This document shows positions 46,866-55,467 of a stretch of DNA of 64,000 nucleotides, piece after piece. This DNA comes from Bradyrhizobium_A sp052115025 (GTDB taxonomy: Bacteria; Pseudomonadota; Alphaproteobacteria; Rhizobiales; Xanthobacteraceae), in assembly GCF_052115025.1 (NCBI RefSeq), contig NZ_JBFRFW010000017.1:150163-214162 (forward strand). Direction: 5' to 3'. The notes under the pieces are model-generated. The model was not told the origin of the DNA. It searched no databases and saw only the letters and a program-made list of their open reading frames with translations. Both the position numbers and the translations under genes were made by a program. The first letter of the stretch is position 1; every line of letters starts with the position of its first letter.

Positions 46866-47663
46866 ATGACGCTGGTCGATTCGTCGCAGGGGCCGTCGCC
46901 CCTGCTCTCCGTCCGTGACGTGAGCGTCACCTTCGGAGGCATCGTCGCGTTGAACGGCGTGTCGTTCGATATGCGTCAGGGCCATATTCTTGGCCTGATC
47001 GGTCCGAACGGCGCCGGCAAGACCACGCTTTTCAATTGCCTGAGCCGGCTCTACCAGCCGAGCCGCGGCGACATCCTGATGGAGGGCCGCAGCATCCTCC
47101 ATCAGCAGCCGCACCGGATTCCGGACATCGGCATCGGACGCACGTTCCAGAACGTCGCGCTGTTCCACAATCTCTCGGTGTTCGACAATATCCGTGTCGG
47201 CGCCCACTCGCGCACCAGCAGCGATGCGATCAGCGACATGCTGAAGCTGCCCTGGGTGCGGCGCGAGGAGAAGGCGCTCGACGAGCGCGTGAGGGACATC
47301 GCCGACTATCTCGACCTGACCGACGTCGGGGATCGCCCGGTCGCCGGGCTGCCGTTCGGCACCCAGAAGCGCGTCGAGCTCGGCCGGGCGCTAGCCGCCG
47401 AGCCGAAGATCCTGCTGCTCGACGAACCCGCGGGCGGCCTCAATCACGAGGAAGTGTATGCCCTCGGCGACCTGATCCGCCGCCTCCGTGACCAGCGCGG
47501 CGTCTCGGTGCTGCTGGTCGAGCATCATATGGGCCTCGTGATGTCGATCGCCGATCATGTGGTCGCTCTCAACTTCGGCAGGAAGCTCGCGGAAGGCACG
47601 CCGGCTGCCGTGCAGTCCGACCCGGACGTGATCAAGGCATATCTGGGGAGCAAGGAATCATGA
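46866..47663 (+). CDS. livG: LIV-family ABC transporter ATP-binding protein LivG
   Basis: 265 residues. Walker A GLIGPNGAGKTTLF, GIGRTFQNVALFHNLSVFDN (Q loop), signature in the atypical form LPFGTQKRVELGRAL usual for LivG proteins, Walker B ILLLDEPAGGLNHEE, H-loop LLVEHHMGLVMSIAD and the LivG ending DPDVIKAYLG. It drives the permeases encoded two genes on. By linkage to the pim-like operon the substrate is more likely a fatty or dicarboxylic acid than branched-chain amino acids. It overlaps livF by 4 bp. Confidence 0.94.
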   Translation: MTLVDSSQGPSPLLSVRDVSVTFGGIVALNGVSFDMRQGHILGLIGPNGAGKTTLFNCLSRLYQPSRGDILMEGRSILHQQPHRIPDIGIGRTFQNVALFHNLSVFDNIRVGAHSRTSSDAISDMLKLPWVRREEKALDERVRDIADYLDLTDVGDRPVAGLPFGTQKRVELGRALAAEPKILLLDEPAGGLNHEEVYALGDLIRRLRDQRGVSVLLVEHHMGLVMSIADHVVALNFGRKLAEGTPAAVQSDPDVIKAYLGSKES

Positions 47664-48373
47664 ACCAGATGCTCGAGATCCAGGACCTGCGCGCCTATTA
47701 TGGCCAGGTGCAGGCGCTGCACGGCGTGCAGCTCAGCCTCAGCGAAGGCAGCGTGACCACCCTCCTGGGCGCCAACGGCGCCGGCAAGACCACGACGCTG
47801 CGCTCGATCTGCAACATGATCCGCTCGACCGGCGCGATCCGGTTCGACGGCAAGCCTCTCGCCGGACGCTCGACGGAAAACATCGTCAAGCTCGGCATCG
47901 CCCATGTGCCGCAGGGCCGCGGCACCTTCACCCGCATGACGGTCGCCGAGAACCTGCAGCTCGGCGCCATCACCCGCGGCGACACCCGGGCGATCGCCGA
48001 CGACATCGAGCGGATGTACGGCTACTTCCCGAAACTCAGGGAGCGGCGCGACCAGCAGGCTGGCACGCTGTCCGGCGGCGAACAGCAGATGCTGGCGGTC
48101 GCCCGGGCGCTGATGTTGCGGCCACGCCTGATGCTGCTCGACGAACCCTCGTTCGGCCTTGCGCCGCTGGTGGTTCGCGACCTGTTCGGCATTCTCGGGC
48201 GCATCAACCGCGAGCAGAAGGTGACGATCCTGGTGGTCGAGCAGAACGCGCAGCTCGCCCTCGAGATCGCGAGCCACGCCTATGTGATCGAGACCGGACG
48301 CATCGTGATGTCAGGCGACGCCAAAGAGATCGCCGACAATGAAGACATTCGCAAATCCTATCTGGGCTACTGA
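47660..48373 (+). CDS. livF: LIV-family ABC transporter ATP-binding protein LivF
   Basis: 237 residues. Walker A GANGAGKTTTL, signature LSGGEQQMLAVARAL, Walker B LMLLDEPSFGLAP and VVEQNAQLALEIASHAYVIE, with the closing IRKSYLGY. It is the second ATPase of the heterodimer with LivG. The start overlaps livG (ATGA), and livH begins 11 bp on. Confidence 0.95.
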   Translation: MNQMLEIQDLRAYYGQVQALHGVQLSLSEGSVTTLLGANGAGKTTTLRSICNMIRSTGAIRFDGKPLAGRSTENIVKLGIAHVPQGRGTFTRMTVAENLQLGAITRGDTRAIADDIERMYGYFPKLRERRDQQAGTLSGGEQQMLAVARALMLRPRLMLLDEPSFGLAPLVVRDLFGILGRINREQKVTILVVEQNAQLALEIASHAYVIETGRIVMSGDAKEIADNEDIRKSYLGY

Positions 48374-48384
48374 GGAGGCCGGCC

Positions 48385-49263
48385 ATGGAGCTGTTCACCA
48401 ACCAGGTGCTGGCTGGCATCGCCACCGGTGCGATCTACGCCTGCATGGCGCTCGCCGTGGTGATGATCTACCAGGCGATCGATCATCTGAACTTCGCCCA
48501 GGGCGAAATGGCGATGTTCTCGACGTTCATCGCCTGGCAATTGATGCAGTGGGGCGTACCGTACTGGATCGCGTTCCTGCTGACGCTGGCGATCTCGTTC
48601 GCCGGCGGCATCGTCATCGAGCGCGCCTTGTTCAAGCCGCTCGCCAACGCCCCGATCCTGACCCATGTCGCCGGCTTCATCGCGCTGTTTGCCATCCTCA
48701 ACAGCGTCGCCGGCCTGACCTGGGACTTCACCATCAAGCAGTTCCCCTCGCCGTTCGGATCCAAGCCGTTCCTCGGCAGCCAGCTGATCTCGACCCATCA
48801 GGCCGGGATGATCGGCATCACCGCACTGCTGCTGACCCTGCTCTACATCTTCTTCCGCTACACCCGAATTGGCCTTGCGATGCGGGCGGCGGCCTCGGTG
48901 CCGGAATCGGCACGTCTGGTCGGCGTCAATGTCGGCTGGATGATCGCACTGGGCTGGGGCATGGCGGCCGCGATCGGCTCGATCGCCGGCATGCTGATCG
49001 CTCCGATCGTATTCCTCGAGCCCAACATGATGGGCGGCGTGCTGCTCTACGGCTTCGCATCCGCGGTACTCGGCGGGCTTACCAGCCCATTCGGCGCGGT
49101 GATCGGCGGTTTCCTGGTCGGCGTCTTCGAGAACCTGGTCGGCACCTATATCCCGGGTGTCGGCAATGAACTCAAGCTGCCAATCGCGCTGGCTCTGATC
49201 ATCACCGTGCTTGTCGTGAAACCCAACGGCCTGTTCGGCCGCTCCGTCGTCCAGCGAGTTTGA
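48385..49263 (+). CDS. livH: LIV-family ABC transporter permease LivH
   Basis: 292 residues, eight predicted membrane helices. Start ELFTNQVLAGIATGAIYACM and VMIYQAIDHLNFAQGEMAMF are standard LivH. GLAMRAAASVPESARLVGVN is the EAA-like loop contacting the ATPase, and YGFASAVLGGLTSPFGAVIG follows. It forms the channel with LivM. Confidence 0.95.
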   Translation: MELFTNQVLAGIATGAIYACMALAVVMIYQAIDHLNFAQGEMAMFSTFIAWQLMQWGVPYWIAFLLTLAISFAGGIVIERALFKPLANAPILTHVAGFIALFAILNSVAGLTWDFTIKQFPSPFGSKPFLGSQLISTHQAGMIGITALLLTLLYIFFRYTRIGLAMRAAASVPESARLVGVNVGWMIALGWGMAAAIGSIAGMLIAPIVFLEPNMMGGVLLYGFASAVLGGLTSPFGAVIGGFLVGVFENLVGTYIPGVGNELKLPIALALIITVLVVKPNGLFGRSVVQRV

Positions 49264-49265
49264 TC

Positions 49266-50282
49266 ATGACCGCAGCTCAGGAAACCGTTGCCTCCACTCC
49301 CGCGGTCGGCGCTTCCGCCAGGAAATCGATGACGGTGAGCCGTGCCGGCTCGCTGATCATGCTGGTGTTGATGCTGATCGCGCCGCTGTTCGTGAAAAAC
49401 TTCGTCATCTTCCAGTTCACCATGCTGCTGGTCTATGCGATCGCCATCATGGCGCTGAACATCCTGACCGGCGGCAGCGGCCAGTTCTCGCTGGGACAGA
49501 GCGCGTTCTACGCACTCGGCGCCTATACCGCTGCCGTCCTGATGGATTCCGCCAACGTCAACTATGTGCTGACATTGCCGGTCGCCGCCGTGGTGTGCTT
49601 CGCCTTCGGCTTCCTGTTCGGGCTGCCGGCGCTGCGGCTGTCGGGGGTCTATCTCGCACTCGCGACTTTCGCGCTGGCGACGGCGACGCCGCAACTGCTC
49701 AAGCTCGGCGTGTTCGAGCACTGGACCGGCGGCGTTCAGGGCCTCGTCATCACCAAGCCCGATGCTCCGTTCGGCCTGCCGATGTCGCAGGACATGTGGC
49801 TGTACTACTTCACGCTGGCAGTCGGGCTCGTGATCTATACGGCCTCGGTCAATCTGCTGCACTCGCGCACCGGACGCGCCATGATGGCGATCCGCGACAA
49901 CCAGATCGCGGCGTCTGCGCTCGGCGTCAACCTCGCGCTGTACAAGACGCTGGCGTTCGGCATCAGCGCCGCCTTCACCGGCGTCGCAGGCGCGCTCGGC
50001 GCCATCGTGGTGCAGTTCGTGGCGCCGGACGGCTACAACATCCAGCTCGCGATCGCGATCTTCCTTGGCATGGTGGTCGGGGGCGTCGGCTGGCTGCCCG
50101 GCTCGCTGGCGGGTGCGGCCTTCATCGTGTTCGTCCCCAATATCGCCGAAAGCATCTCCAAGGGGTTGTCGGGTGCGGTGTTCGGCGTGCTGTTGATCAT
50201 CGTGATCTTCGTGCTACCGCGCGGCGCGCGGCAGGTTGCCCAATACCTGGAAGTCGCCATCAAGAAACTGAGCAGAACCTGA
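49266..50282 (+). CDS. livM: LIV-family ABC transporter permease LivM
   Basis: 338 residues from the ATG at 49266, just past the livH stop (a TTG at 49260 overlaps it). About nine helices. ILTGGSGQFSLGQSAFYALG and LPALRLSGVYLALATFALAT are the LivM signature, and GRAMMAIRDNQIAASALGVN is the cytoplasmic ATPase-contact loop. A 20-residue polar N-terminus precedes the first helix. Binding-protein genes follow 16 bp downstream. Confidence 0.95.
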   Translation: MTAAQETVASTPAVGASARKSMTVSRAGSLIMLVLMLIAPLFVKNFVIFQFTMLLVYAIAIMALNILTGGSGQFSLGQSAFYALGAYTAAVLMDSANVNYVLTLPVAAVVCFAFGFLFGLPALRLSGVYLALATFALATATPQLLKLGVFEHWTGGVQGLVITKPDAPFGLPMSQDMWLYYFTLAVGLVIYTASVNLLHSRTGRAMMAIRDNQIAASALGVNLALYKTLAFGISAAFTGVAGALGAIVVQFVAPDGYNIQLAIAIFLGMVVGGVGWLPGSLAGAAFIVFVPNIAESISKGLSGAVFGVLLIIVIFVLPRGARQVAQYLEVAIKKLSRT

Positions 50283-50298
50283 AGGAGTACCCGAGACG

Positions 50299-51522
50299 AT
50301 GACGACCCGTTCCACCTTCATCGGCCTGTCGGCGGCGATCGCGGCCCTGGCGCTGACCAGCGGCACCGCGCTTGCCCAGAAGAAGTACGACACCGGTGCG
50401 ACCGATACTGAAATCAAGATCGGCAACATCATGCCCTATAGCGGGCCGGCATCCGCTTATGGCGTGATCGGCAAGACCGAAGCCGCTTATTTCAATATGA
50501 TCAACGAGCAGGGTGGCATCAACGGGCGCAAGATCAACTTTGTGACCTATGACGACGGCTACAGCCCACCGAAGGCGGTCGAGCAGGCTCGCAAGCTGGT
50601 GGAAAGCGACGAGGTGCTGTTCATCTTCGGCCCGCTCGGAACGGCCTCCAACTCCGCCATCCAGAAGTACATGAATGCCAAGAAGGTGCCGCAGCTGTTC
50701 GTCGCCACCGGCGCGACCAAGTTCGGCGATGCCAAGGACTTCCCCTGGACGATGGGCTGGCAGCCCGCCTACCAGAGCGAAGGGCGCATCTACGCGAAAT
50801 ACCTGCTGTCGGCGAAACCCGACGCCAAGGTCGCGATCATGTTTCAGAACGACGACTTCGGCAAAGACCTGCTGAAGGGCTTCAAGGACGGGCTCGGCGC
50901 CAAGACCTCGCTGATCATTGCCGAGGACAGCTACGAGGTCTCTGAGCCGACCATCGATTCCCACATCGTCAAGCTGAAGGCATCGGGCGCCGATACCTTC
51001 ATCAGCATTACCACGCCGAAGTTCGCGGCACAGGCGATCAAGAAGGTCGCCGAGATCGGCTGGAAGCCGCTGTACTTCCAGAGCAACGTCGGCGCCTCGG
51101 TCGGCAGCGTGCTGAAGCCCGCCGGGTTCGAAAACGCGCAGGATATCCTGTCCGCTGCCTACGCCAAGGATGGCGCCGATGCGCAGTGGGACAACGACGA
51201 AGGCATGAAGAAGTTTTATGCCTTCCTCGCCAAGTATGCCCCCGACGCCAACCGGACGGACGCCTCGGTGGTGTACGGCTATGGCCAGGCTCAGACGGTC
51301 GTCCAGGTGCTCAAGCAGGCGGGCGACACCCTCACCCGCGAGAACATCATGAAGCAGGCCGCGAACCTCAAGGACTTCGCGCCTGACACCCTGCTGCCTG
51401 GCATCAGGATCAACACCAGCCCGACCGATTTCTTCCCCATCGAGCAGCTGCAGATGAACCGTTTCAAGGGCGAGAAGTGGGAGCTGTTCGGGCCGATCAT
51501 CAATGGTGAGATCGGCGGCTGA
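50299..51522 (+). CDS. LIV-family periplasmic binding protein, copy 1
   Basis: 407 residues with a Sec signal (cleavage after ALA, mature QKKYDTGATDTEIKIGN). Type I periplasmic binding fold: NIMPYSGPASAYGVIGKTEA, AYFNMINEQGGINGRKI, FGPLGTASNSAIQKYMN, VPQLFVATGATKFGD and EVSEPTIDSHIVKLKASGAD. These match the aliphatic-acid and aromatic-acid binding branch better than true Leu/Ile/Val binders, by eye. It ends the livGFHM unit and has its own terminator. A close paralogue follows. Confidence 0.9.
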   Translation: MTTRSTFIGLSAAIAALALTSGTALAQKKYDTGATDTEIKIGNIMPYSGPASAYGVIGKTEAAYFNMINEQGGINGRKINFVTYDDGYSPPKAVEQARKLVESDEVLFIFGPLGTASNSAIQKYMNAKKVPQLFVATGATKFGDAKDFPWTMGWQPAYQSEGRIYAKYLLSAKPDAKVAIMFQNDDFGKDLLKGFKDGLGAKTSLIIAEDSYEVSEPTIDSHIVKLKASGADTFISITTPKFAAQAIKKVAEIGWKPLYFQSNVGASVGSVLKPAGFENAQDILSAAYAKDGADAQWDNDEGMKKFYAFLAKYAPDANRTDASVVYGYGQAQTVVQVLKQAGDTLTRENIMKQAANLKDFAPDTLLPGIRINTSPTDFFPIEQLQMNRFKGEKWELFGPIINGEIGG

Positions 51523-51580
51523 CAACCCAAGGCTGCACGCGCGGCCATCGACATCCGTAGCGACAGCGACAAAACGCCAG

Positions 51581-51607
51581 GCCCCCGGTGACATCGTCAC
51601 CGGGGGC
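51581..51607 (+). terminator. Terminator between the two binding-protein genes
   Basis: A perfect 12-bp stem GCCCCCGGTGAC / GTCACCGGGGGC, loop ATC, then TTTTTTCTT. Confidence 0.9.
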
Positions 51608-51709
51608 TTTTTCTTGAAGGCGCGGGGTAACGGGTATTCAATATCGCGCAAGAAGCCCGGCAGAGGCTTCGACTGACATGACACATCATCGAAAGGGAGA
51701 AACCGAAAA

Positions 51710-52939
51710 ATGTCCTGCGTCCCGCGACGACTGGCGGCGTTTTCGATCGCCACCATCCTCCTGACCGCAAGCAGCGGCGCTGTGCTCGCCCAGAAGAAAT
51801 ACGACCCCGGTGCCAGCGATACCGAAATCAAGGTCGGCAACATCATGCCCTACAGCGGTCCCGCCTCCGCCTATGGCGTGATCGGCAAGACGGAGGAGGC
51901 TTACTTTCGCAAGATCAATGCCGCTGGCGGCATCAACGGCCGCAAGATCAACTTCATCTCCTATGACGATGCCTACAGTCCGCCGAAAGCCGTCGAGCAG
52001 GCGCGCAAGCTTGTCGAAGGCGACGAGGTGTTGCTGATATTCAATCCGCTGGGCACGCCGTCCAACTCGGCGATTCAGAAGTACATGAACAGCAAGAAAG
52101 TGCCGCAGCTGTTCGTCGCCACCGGCGCCACCAAGTGGAACGATCCGAAGGAGTTTCCCTGGACCATGGGCTGGCAGCCCAGCTACCAGGCCGAAACCCG
52201 CATCTACGCCAAGTACCTGTTGAAAGAGAAGCCGGGCGCAAAGATCGCGGTGCTCTACCAGAACGACGACTATGGCAAAGACTACCTGAAGGGCCTGAAG
52301 GACGGCCTCGGCGACAAGGCCGCCTCGATGATCGTGATCGAGGAGCCCTATGAGGTGTCCGAGCCGACCATCGACTCGCACATCGTCAAGATGAAGTCGC
52401 TGAACGCCGACGTCTTCGTCAACATCACGACGCCGAAGTTCGCCGCGCAGGCGATCAAGAAGGTTGCCGAAATCGGCTGGAAGCCGCTCCACTTCCTCAA
52501 CAACGTCAGCGCATCGATCGGCAGCGTCATCAAGCCGGCCGGCTTCGAGAACGCCCAGGACATCATCTCAGTCGCCTATCTGCAGGATGCGCTCGATCCG
52601 CAATGGAAGGACCATCCCGGCATGAAGACGTTCGACGAGTTCCTCGCCAAGGATTTCCCCGAGGGCAATCGCGCCGACGCATCCGTCATGGTCGGTTACA
52701 ACGTTGCCCAGACCCTGGTGCAGGTGCTCAAGCAGTGCGGCGACAACCTCACACGGGATAACGTCATGAGGCAGGCAGCCAGCCTGCAGGGCTTCGCCAC
52801 CACCAACCTGCTGCCTGGCATCACCATCAAGACGAGCCCCACCGATTTCGCACCGATCGAGCAGGTGCAGTTGCAACGCTTCAAGGGCGAACGCTGGGAA
52901 CTGTTCGGGCCGATCATGAGCGGCGAGGCGGGTGGCTGA
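51710..52939 (+). CDS. LIV-family periplasmic binding protein, copy 2
   Basis: 409 residues, Sec signal ending VLA with mature QKKYDPGASDTEIKVGN. It is highly similar throughout to copy 1 (IMPYSGPASAYGVIGKTE, LFVATGATK, FPWTMGWQPSYQ and EVSEPTIDSHIVK are shared), differing mainly in loops such as YLQDALDPQWKDHPGMKTF. It starts 187 bp after copy 1, behind a terminator, so it probably has its own promoter. AAAGGGAGAAA precedes the ATG. Duplicate binding proteins suggest a wider substrate range or different regulation. Confidence 0.9.
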   Translation: MSCVPRRLAAFSIATILLTASSGAVLAQKKYDPGASDTEIKVGNIMPYSGPASAYGVIGKTEEAYFRKINAAGGINGRKINFISYDDAYSPPKAVEQARKLVEGDEVLLIFNPLGTPSNSAIQKYMNSKKVPQLFVATGATKWNDPKEFPWTMGWQPSYQAETRIYAKYLLKEKPGAKIAVLYQNDDYGKDYLKGLKDGLGDKAASMIVIEEPYEVSEPTIDSHIVKMKSLNADVFVNITTPKFAAQAIKKVAEIGWKPLHFLNNVSASIGSVIKPAGFENAQDIISVAYLQDALDPQWKDHPGMKTFDEFLAKDFPEGNRADASVMVGYNVAQTLVQVLKQCGDNLTRDNVMRQAASLQGFATTNLLPGITIKTSPTDFAPIEQVQLQRFKGERWELFGPIMSGEAGG

Positions 52940-52968
52940 CCACCGTCGCAGCCGCACCAGCATCCGAT

Positions 52969-52994
52969 GCCTCGGCAACCATCGTTGCCGGGGC
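52969..52994 (+). terminator. Terminator after binding protein copy 2
   Basis: An 11-bp stem GCCTCGGCAAC / GTTGCCGGGGC with one T-G wobble, loop CATC, then a run of eight T. The following 338 bp to the glycerate kinase hold only a small stem AAACGC-TGCG-GCGTTT at 53161-53176; I see no gene there. Confidence 0.9.
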
Positions 52995-53332
52995 TTTTTT
53001 TCCGCCTGCCCCTGATCCGGCCCGATCGCCCCGTCCGACGCCCGCCGAAGCCCTGTTGGAAAATCCGGAAACCTGCTAAGGATCGGGTGCGTCCGCGCCT
53101 GCACCCGGTTCCGGGCGACGCCAAGAAAAGCGCAACAAACAGGTCTCAGGGCCTTCAGGGAAACGCTGCGGCGTTTTCAATCCAGAACAAGACACCATGT
53201 TGTTGCCACCGCGCCGCACAAGCAGCGCGAGCAGAGGAATGCGCCGACCATGCACGTGATCACCAGCCCACCCGGGACTAACACCCCGCGCCCGCCTTCC
53301 GCTCCACAGCCCCTCCGACCGACAAGCCTCGC

Positions 53333-54619
53333 ATGACCGATCACCGCCCCCTGCTCCGTTCGATCTTTGATGCCGCCGTCGCCGCCGCCCATCCCGACCG
53401 GGTCCTCGCCGCCCATCTGCCGCCGGCGCCCAAAGGACGGGTGATCTGTCTCGCCGCCGGCAAGGCCGCCGCCGCCATGGCCGCCGCTGCGGAAGCCTAT
53501 TATCTCGACCGGCTCGGGCTCGATCCGGCCCGGCTGTCGGGCCTTGCCACCACCCGCCACGGCCATGGCGTGCCGACGCGACGCATCCGCGTGGTCGAGG
53601 CTGGCCATCCCGTGCCGGACGAAGCCGGCCTGAAGGCTGCCGACGACACGCTGAAGCTGGCCGCCGAGGCGACCGCCGACGACCTCGTGCTGGTGCTGAT
53701 TTCCGGAGGCGGCTCGGCCAACTGGATCGCCCCGGCAGAGGGCGTCACGTTCGCGCAGAAGCAGCAGGTCAACAAGGCACTGCTGCGCTCCGGTGCACCG
53801 ATCGGCGAGATGAACACCGTGCGCAAGCATCTCTCCCGCATCAAGGGCGGACGACTCGCCCGCGCCGCCTATCCCGCGACGATCGTCACGCTCGGCATCT
53901 CTGACGTGCCGCACGACGACCCGGCGGTGATCGCCTCCGGCCCGACCGTTCCGGACACCTCCACGCTGGCGGATGCCCGCGCCATCATCACGCGCTACAA
54001 TTTGCCTGTCGACGACGCCGTCCGTCGTGCGCTCGACGATCCCCGCAACGAAACCTGCAAGCCGGACGATCCCGCCTTTGCCCGCGCCCGCTTCGAACTG
54101 ATCGGCCGTCCCCGCGAGTCGATCGATGCGGCGGTGCTGGCGGCCCGCAACGCCGGTTACGAGGTGGTCGACCTCGGCGCTGACCTCGAAGGCGAGGCCC
54201 GCACCGTCGCCGCCGCGCACGCTCAGATGGCGCTGAAGGCACGCGCCGAAGGGCGCCAGCTCGCGATCCTGTCAGGCGGCGAACTCACCGTCACCGTCAC
54301 CGGCCACGGCCGCGGCGGCCCCAACCAGGAATATGCCCTGGCGCTGATCGCAGCCTTCGCCGAAACCAAGGGAATTTCGGCACTCGCCGCCGACACCGAC
54401 GGCGCCGATGGCGGCGCGGGCTCGCCCACTGATCCAGCCGGCGCCATGATCGACCAGCGCACATTCGATGCCGTGCGCCGCCTGAAGCTCGATCCGGCCG
54501 CCTATCTCGCTGACAATGACGCGACGGGTTTCTTTGCCGCGACCGGCGATCTCCTGATCACCGGCCCGACACTGACCAACGTCAACGACGTGCGCGTCAT
54601 CCTGGTGGACCGGATCTGA
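53333..54619 (+). CDS. Type-2 glycerate kinase (MOFRL family)
   Basis: 428 residues, cytoplasmic. N-terminal GCKA domain with VICLAAGKAAAAMAAAAEAY, LVLVLISGGGSANWIAPAEG and IGEMNTVRKHLSRIKGGRLA, and the MOFRL domain with LAILSGGELTVTVTGHGRGG and DTDGADGGAGSPTDPAGA. It phosphorylates glycerate to 2-phosphoglycerate in glyoxylate, serine-cycle or tartrate metabolism; older annotations call the family hydroxypyruvate reductase. It is an isolated gene, convergent with the MarR gene. Confidence 0.93.
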   Translation: MTDHRPLLRSIFDAAVAAAHPDRVLAAHLPPAPKGRVICLAAGKAAAAMAAAAEAYYLDRLGLDPARLSGLATTRHGHGVPTRRIRVVEAGHPVPDEAGLKAADDTLKLAAEATADDLVLVLISGGGSANWIAPAEGVTFAQKQQVNKALLRSGAPIGEMNTVRKHLSRIKGGRLARAAYPATIVTLGISDVPHDDPAVIASGPTVPDTSTLADARAIITRYNLPVDDAVRRALDDPRNETCKPDDPAFARARFELIGRPRESIDAAVLAARNAGYEVVDLGADLEGEARTVAAAHAQMALKARAEGRQLAILSGGELTVTVTGHGRGGPNQEYALALIAAFAETKGISALAADTDGADGGAGSPTDPAGAMIDQRTFDAVRRLKLDPAAYLADNDATGFFAATGDLLITGPTLTNVNDVRVILVDRI

Positions 54620-54641
54620 TCCCGGCGCCATTGCGATGCAT

Positions 54642-54662
54642 CCCCGGCGACCCCCGCCGGGG
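54642..54662. terminator. Hairpin between convergent glycerate kinase and marR genes
   Basis: A perfect 8-bp stem CCCCGGCG / CGCCGGGG with a 5-nt loop in the 48-bp convergent gap. No T run, so termination is likely but unproven. Confidence 0.5.
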
Positions 54663-54667
54663 CACAA

Positions 54668-55195
54668 TCAGAACTTCGACAGCTTTTCCAGCATCGCCAT
54701 CAGCGCGACGCGATCCGTTTCGCAAAGCAGCGCGTTGAGCCGCGCCTCGTGCTTGGTCGCGACCAGCCGCTTGGCGCGCGCCAGCACGGCGCGCCCCTTG
54801 TCGGTCAGCATGACGATGTGCGAGCGGCGGTCCTGGGTCGAGCGCACCCGCATGCACAGCTCACGGCTTTCCAGCCCGTCCAGCATGGCGACGAAATTCG
54901 GCCGCAGGATGCCGAGCGTTGTGGCGATCTCGGTCTGGTTGCGGCCGGGATTGTGCTCGAGCAGCACCAGCACCGAGAACTGTGCCGGGGTCAGTTGCAG
55001 TGGCTCGACGCAGCGGATGAAGTCCTCGAAGATCCGCAACTGGGCGCGCTTGAACACATAGCCGAGCAGCTCGGCAAGCTCGCCGAGCTGCAGTGGTACG
55101 CTTTCGGCAACAGCGATCGCCGCCGGCCGCGGTGCCGCAGGTGCCTTTGAGCGTGCTCGGGACGCCCTGGAGACAGCAGATCTGGTCGCGGCCAT
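54668..55195 (-). CDS. couR: MarR-family transcriptional regulator, CouR-like
   Basis: 175 residues from the ATG at 55195; ATGs at 55225 and 55339 would lengthen a weakly conserved end. A basic Ala/Arg N-terminal arm precedes LGYVFKRAQLRIFEDFIRCV (dimer helices), then the winged helix LTPAQFSVLVLLEHNPGRNQ, TEIATTLGILRPNFVAMLDG and RSTQDRRSHIVMLTDKGRAV. It is divergent from the ABC importer genes across a 272-bp gap with a 27-bp palindrome. In R. palustris, CouR at this position represses p-coumarate genes and is released by p-coumaroyl-CoA; transfer of that role is by synteny. Confidence 0.82.
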   Translation of the reverse strand: MAATRSAVSRASRARSKAPAAPRPAAIAVAESVPLQLGELAELLGYVFKRAQLRIFEDFIRCVEPLQLTPAQFSVLVLLEHNPGRNQTEIATTLGILRPNFVAMLDGLESRELCMRVRSTQDRRSHIVMLTDKGRAVLARAKRLVATKHEARLNALLCETDRVALMAMLEKLSKF

Positions 55196-55352
55196 TATTG
55201 AATAAGCTCGCCTGTCAAAAAACATGGTACGCCGGCCGTCCGCGATACGGACTAGCCGAAGGTGTCGCTTGCAGCGGCGTGAGCTTCGGTCAAGAACCGG
55301 TGCCCACGGCAGCGGATCGCGTTCGAACACGCGAACCAAAGCCGCTTGAGAT

Positions 55353-55379
55353 TATAACTCATAATTGTTATGGGTTATA
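55353..55379. promoter_or_regulatory. AT-rich palindrome, candidate MarR/CouR operator, between the regulator and importer genes
   Basis: Half-sites TATAAC (55353-55358) and GTTATA (55374-55379) enclose CATAA-TTG-TTATG. Twelve of thirteen base pairs are symmetric. It lies about 155 bp from the regulator start and 90 bp from the permease start, so it could control both. Confidence 0.55.
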
Positions 55380-55467
55380 TCAAATAGCGAGAGCGGACGA
55401 CAACTGCTCACAACCTTGATCTGTGGCGCCGGCAGGGCCTGAGCCGCGCCAGGGGGGAAACGCAACC

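Noticed and set aside
46866..52939. A true branched-chain amino acid importer
   Set aside because: Not excluded, but linkage to the pim-like operon and IclR regulator and the binding-protein type make organic acids more likely, so I did not call Leu/Ile/Val specificity.
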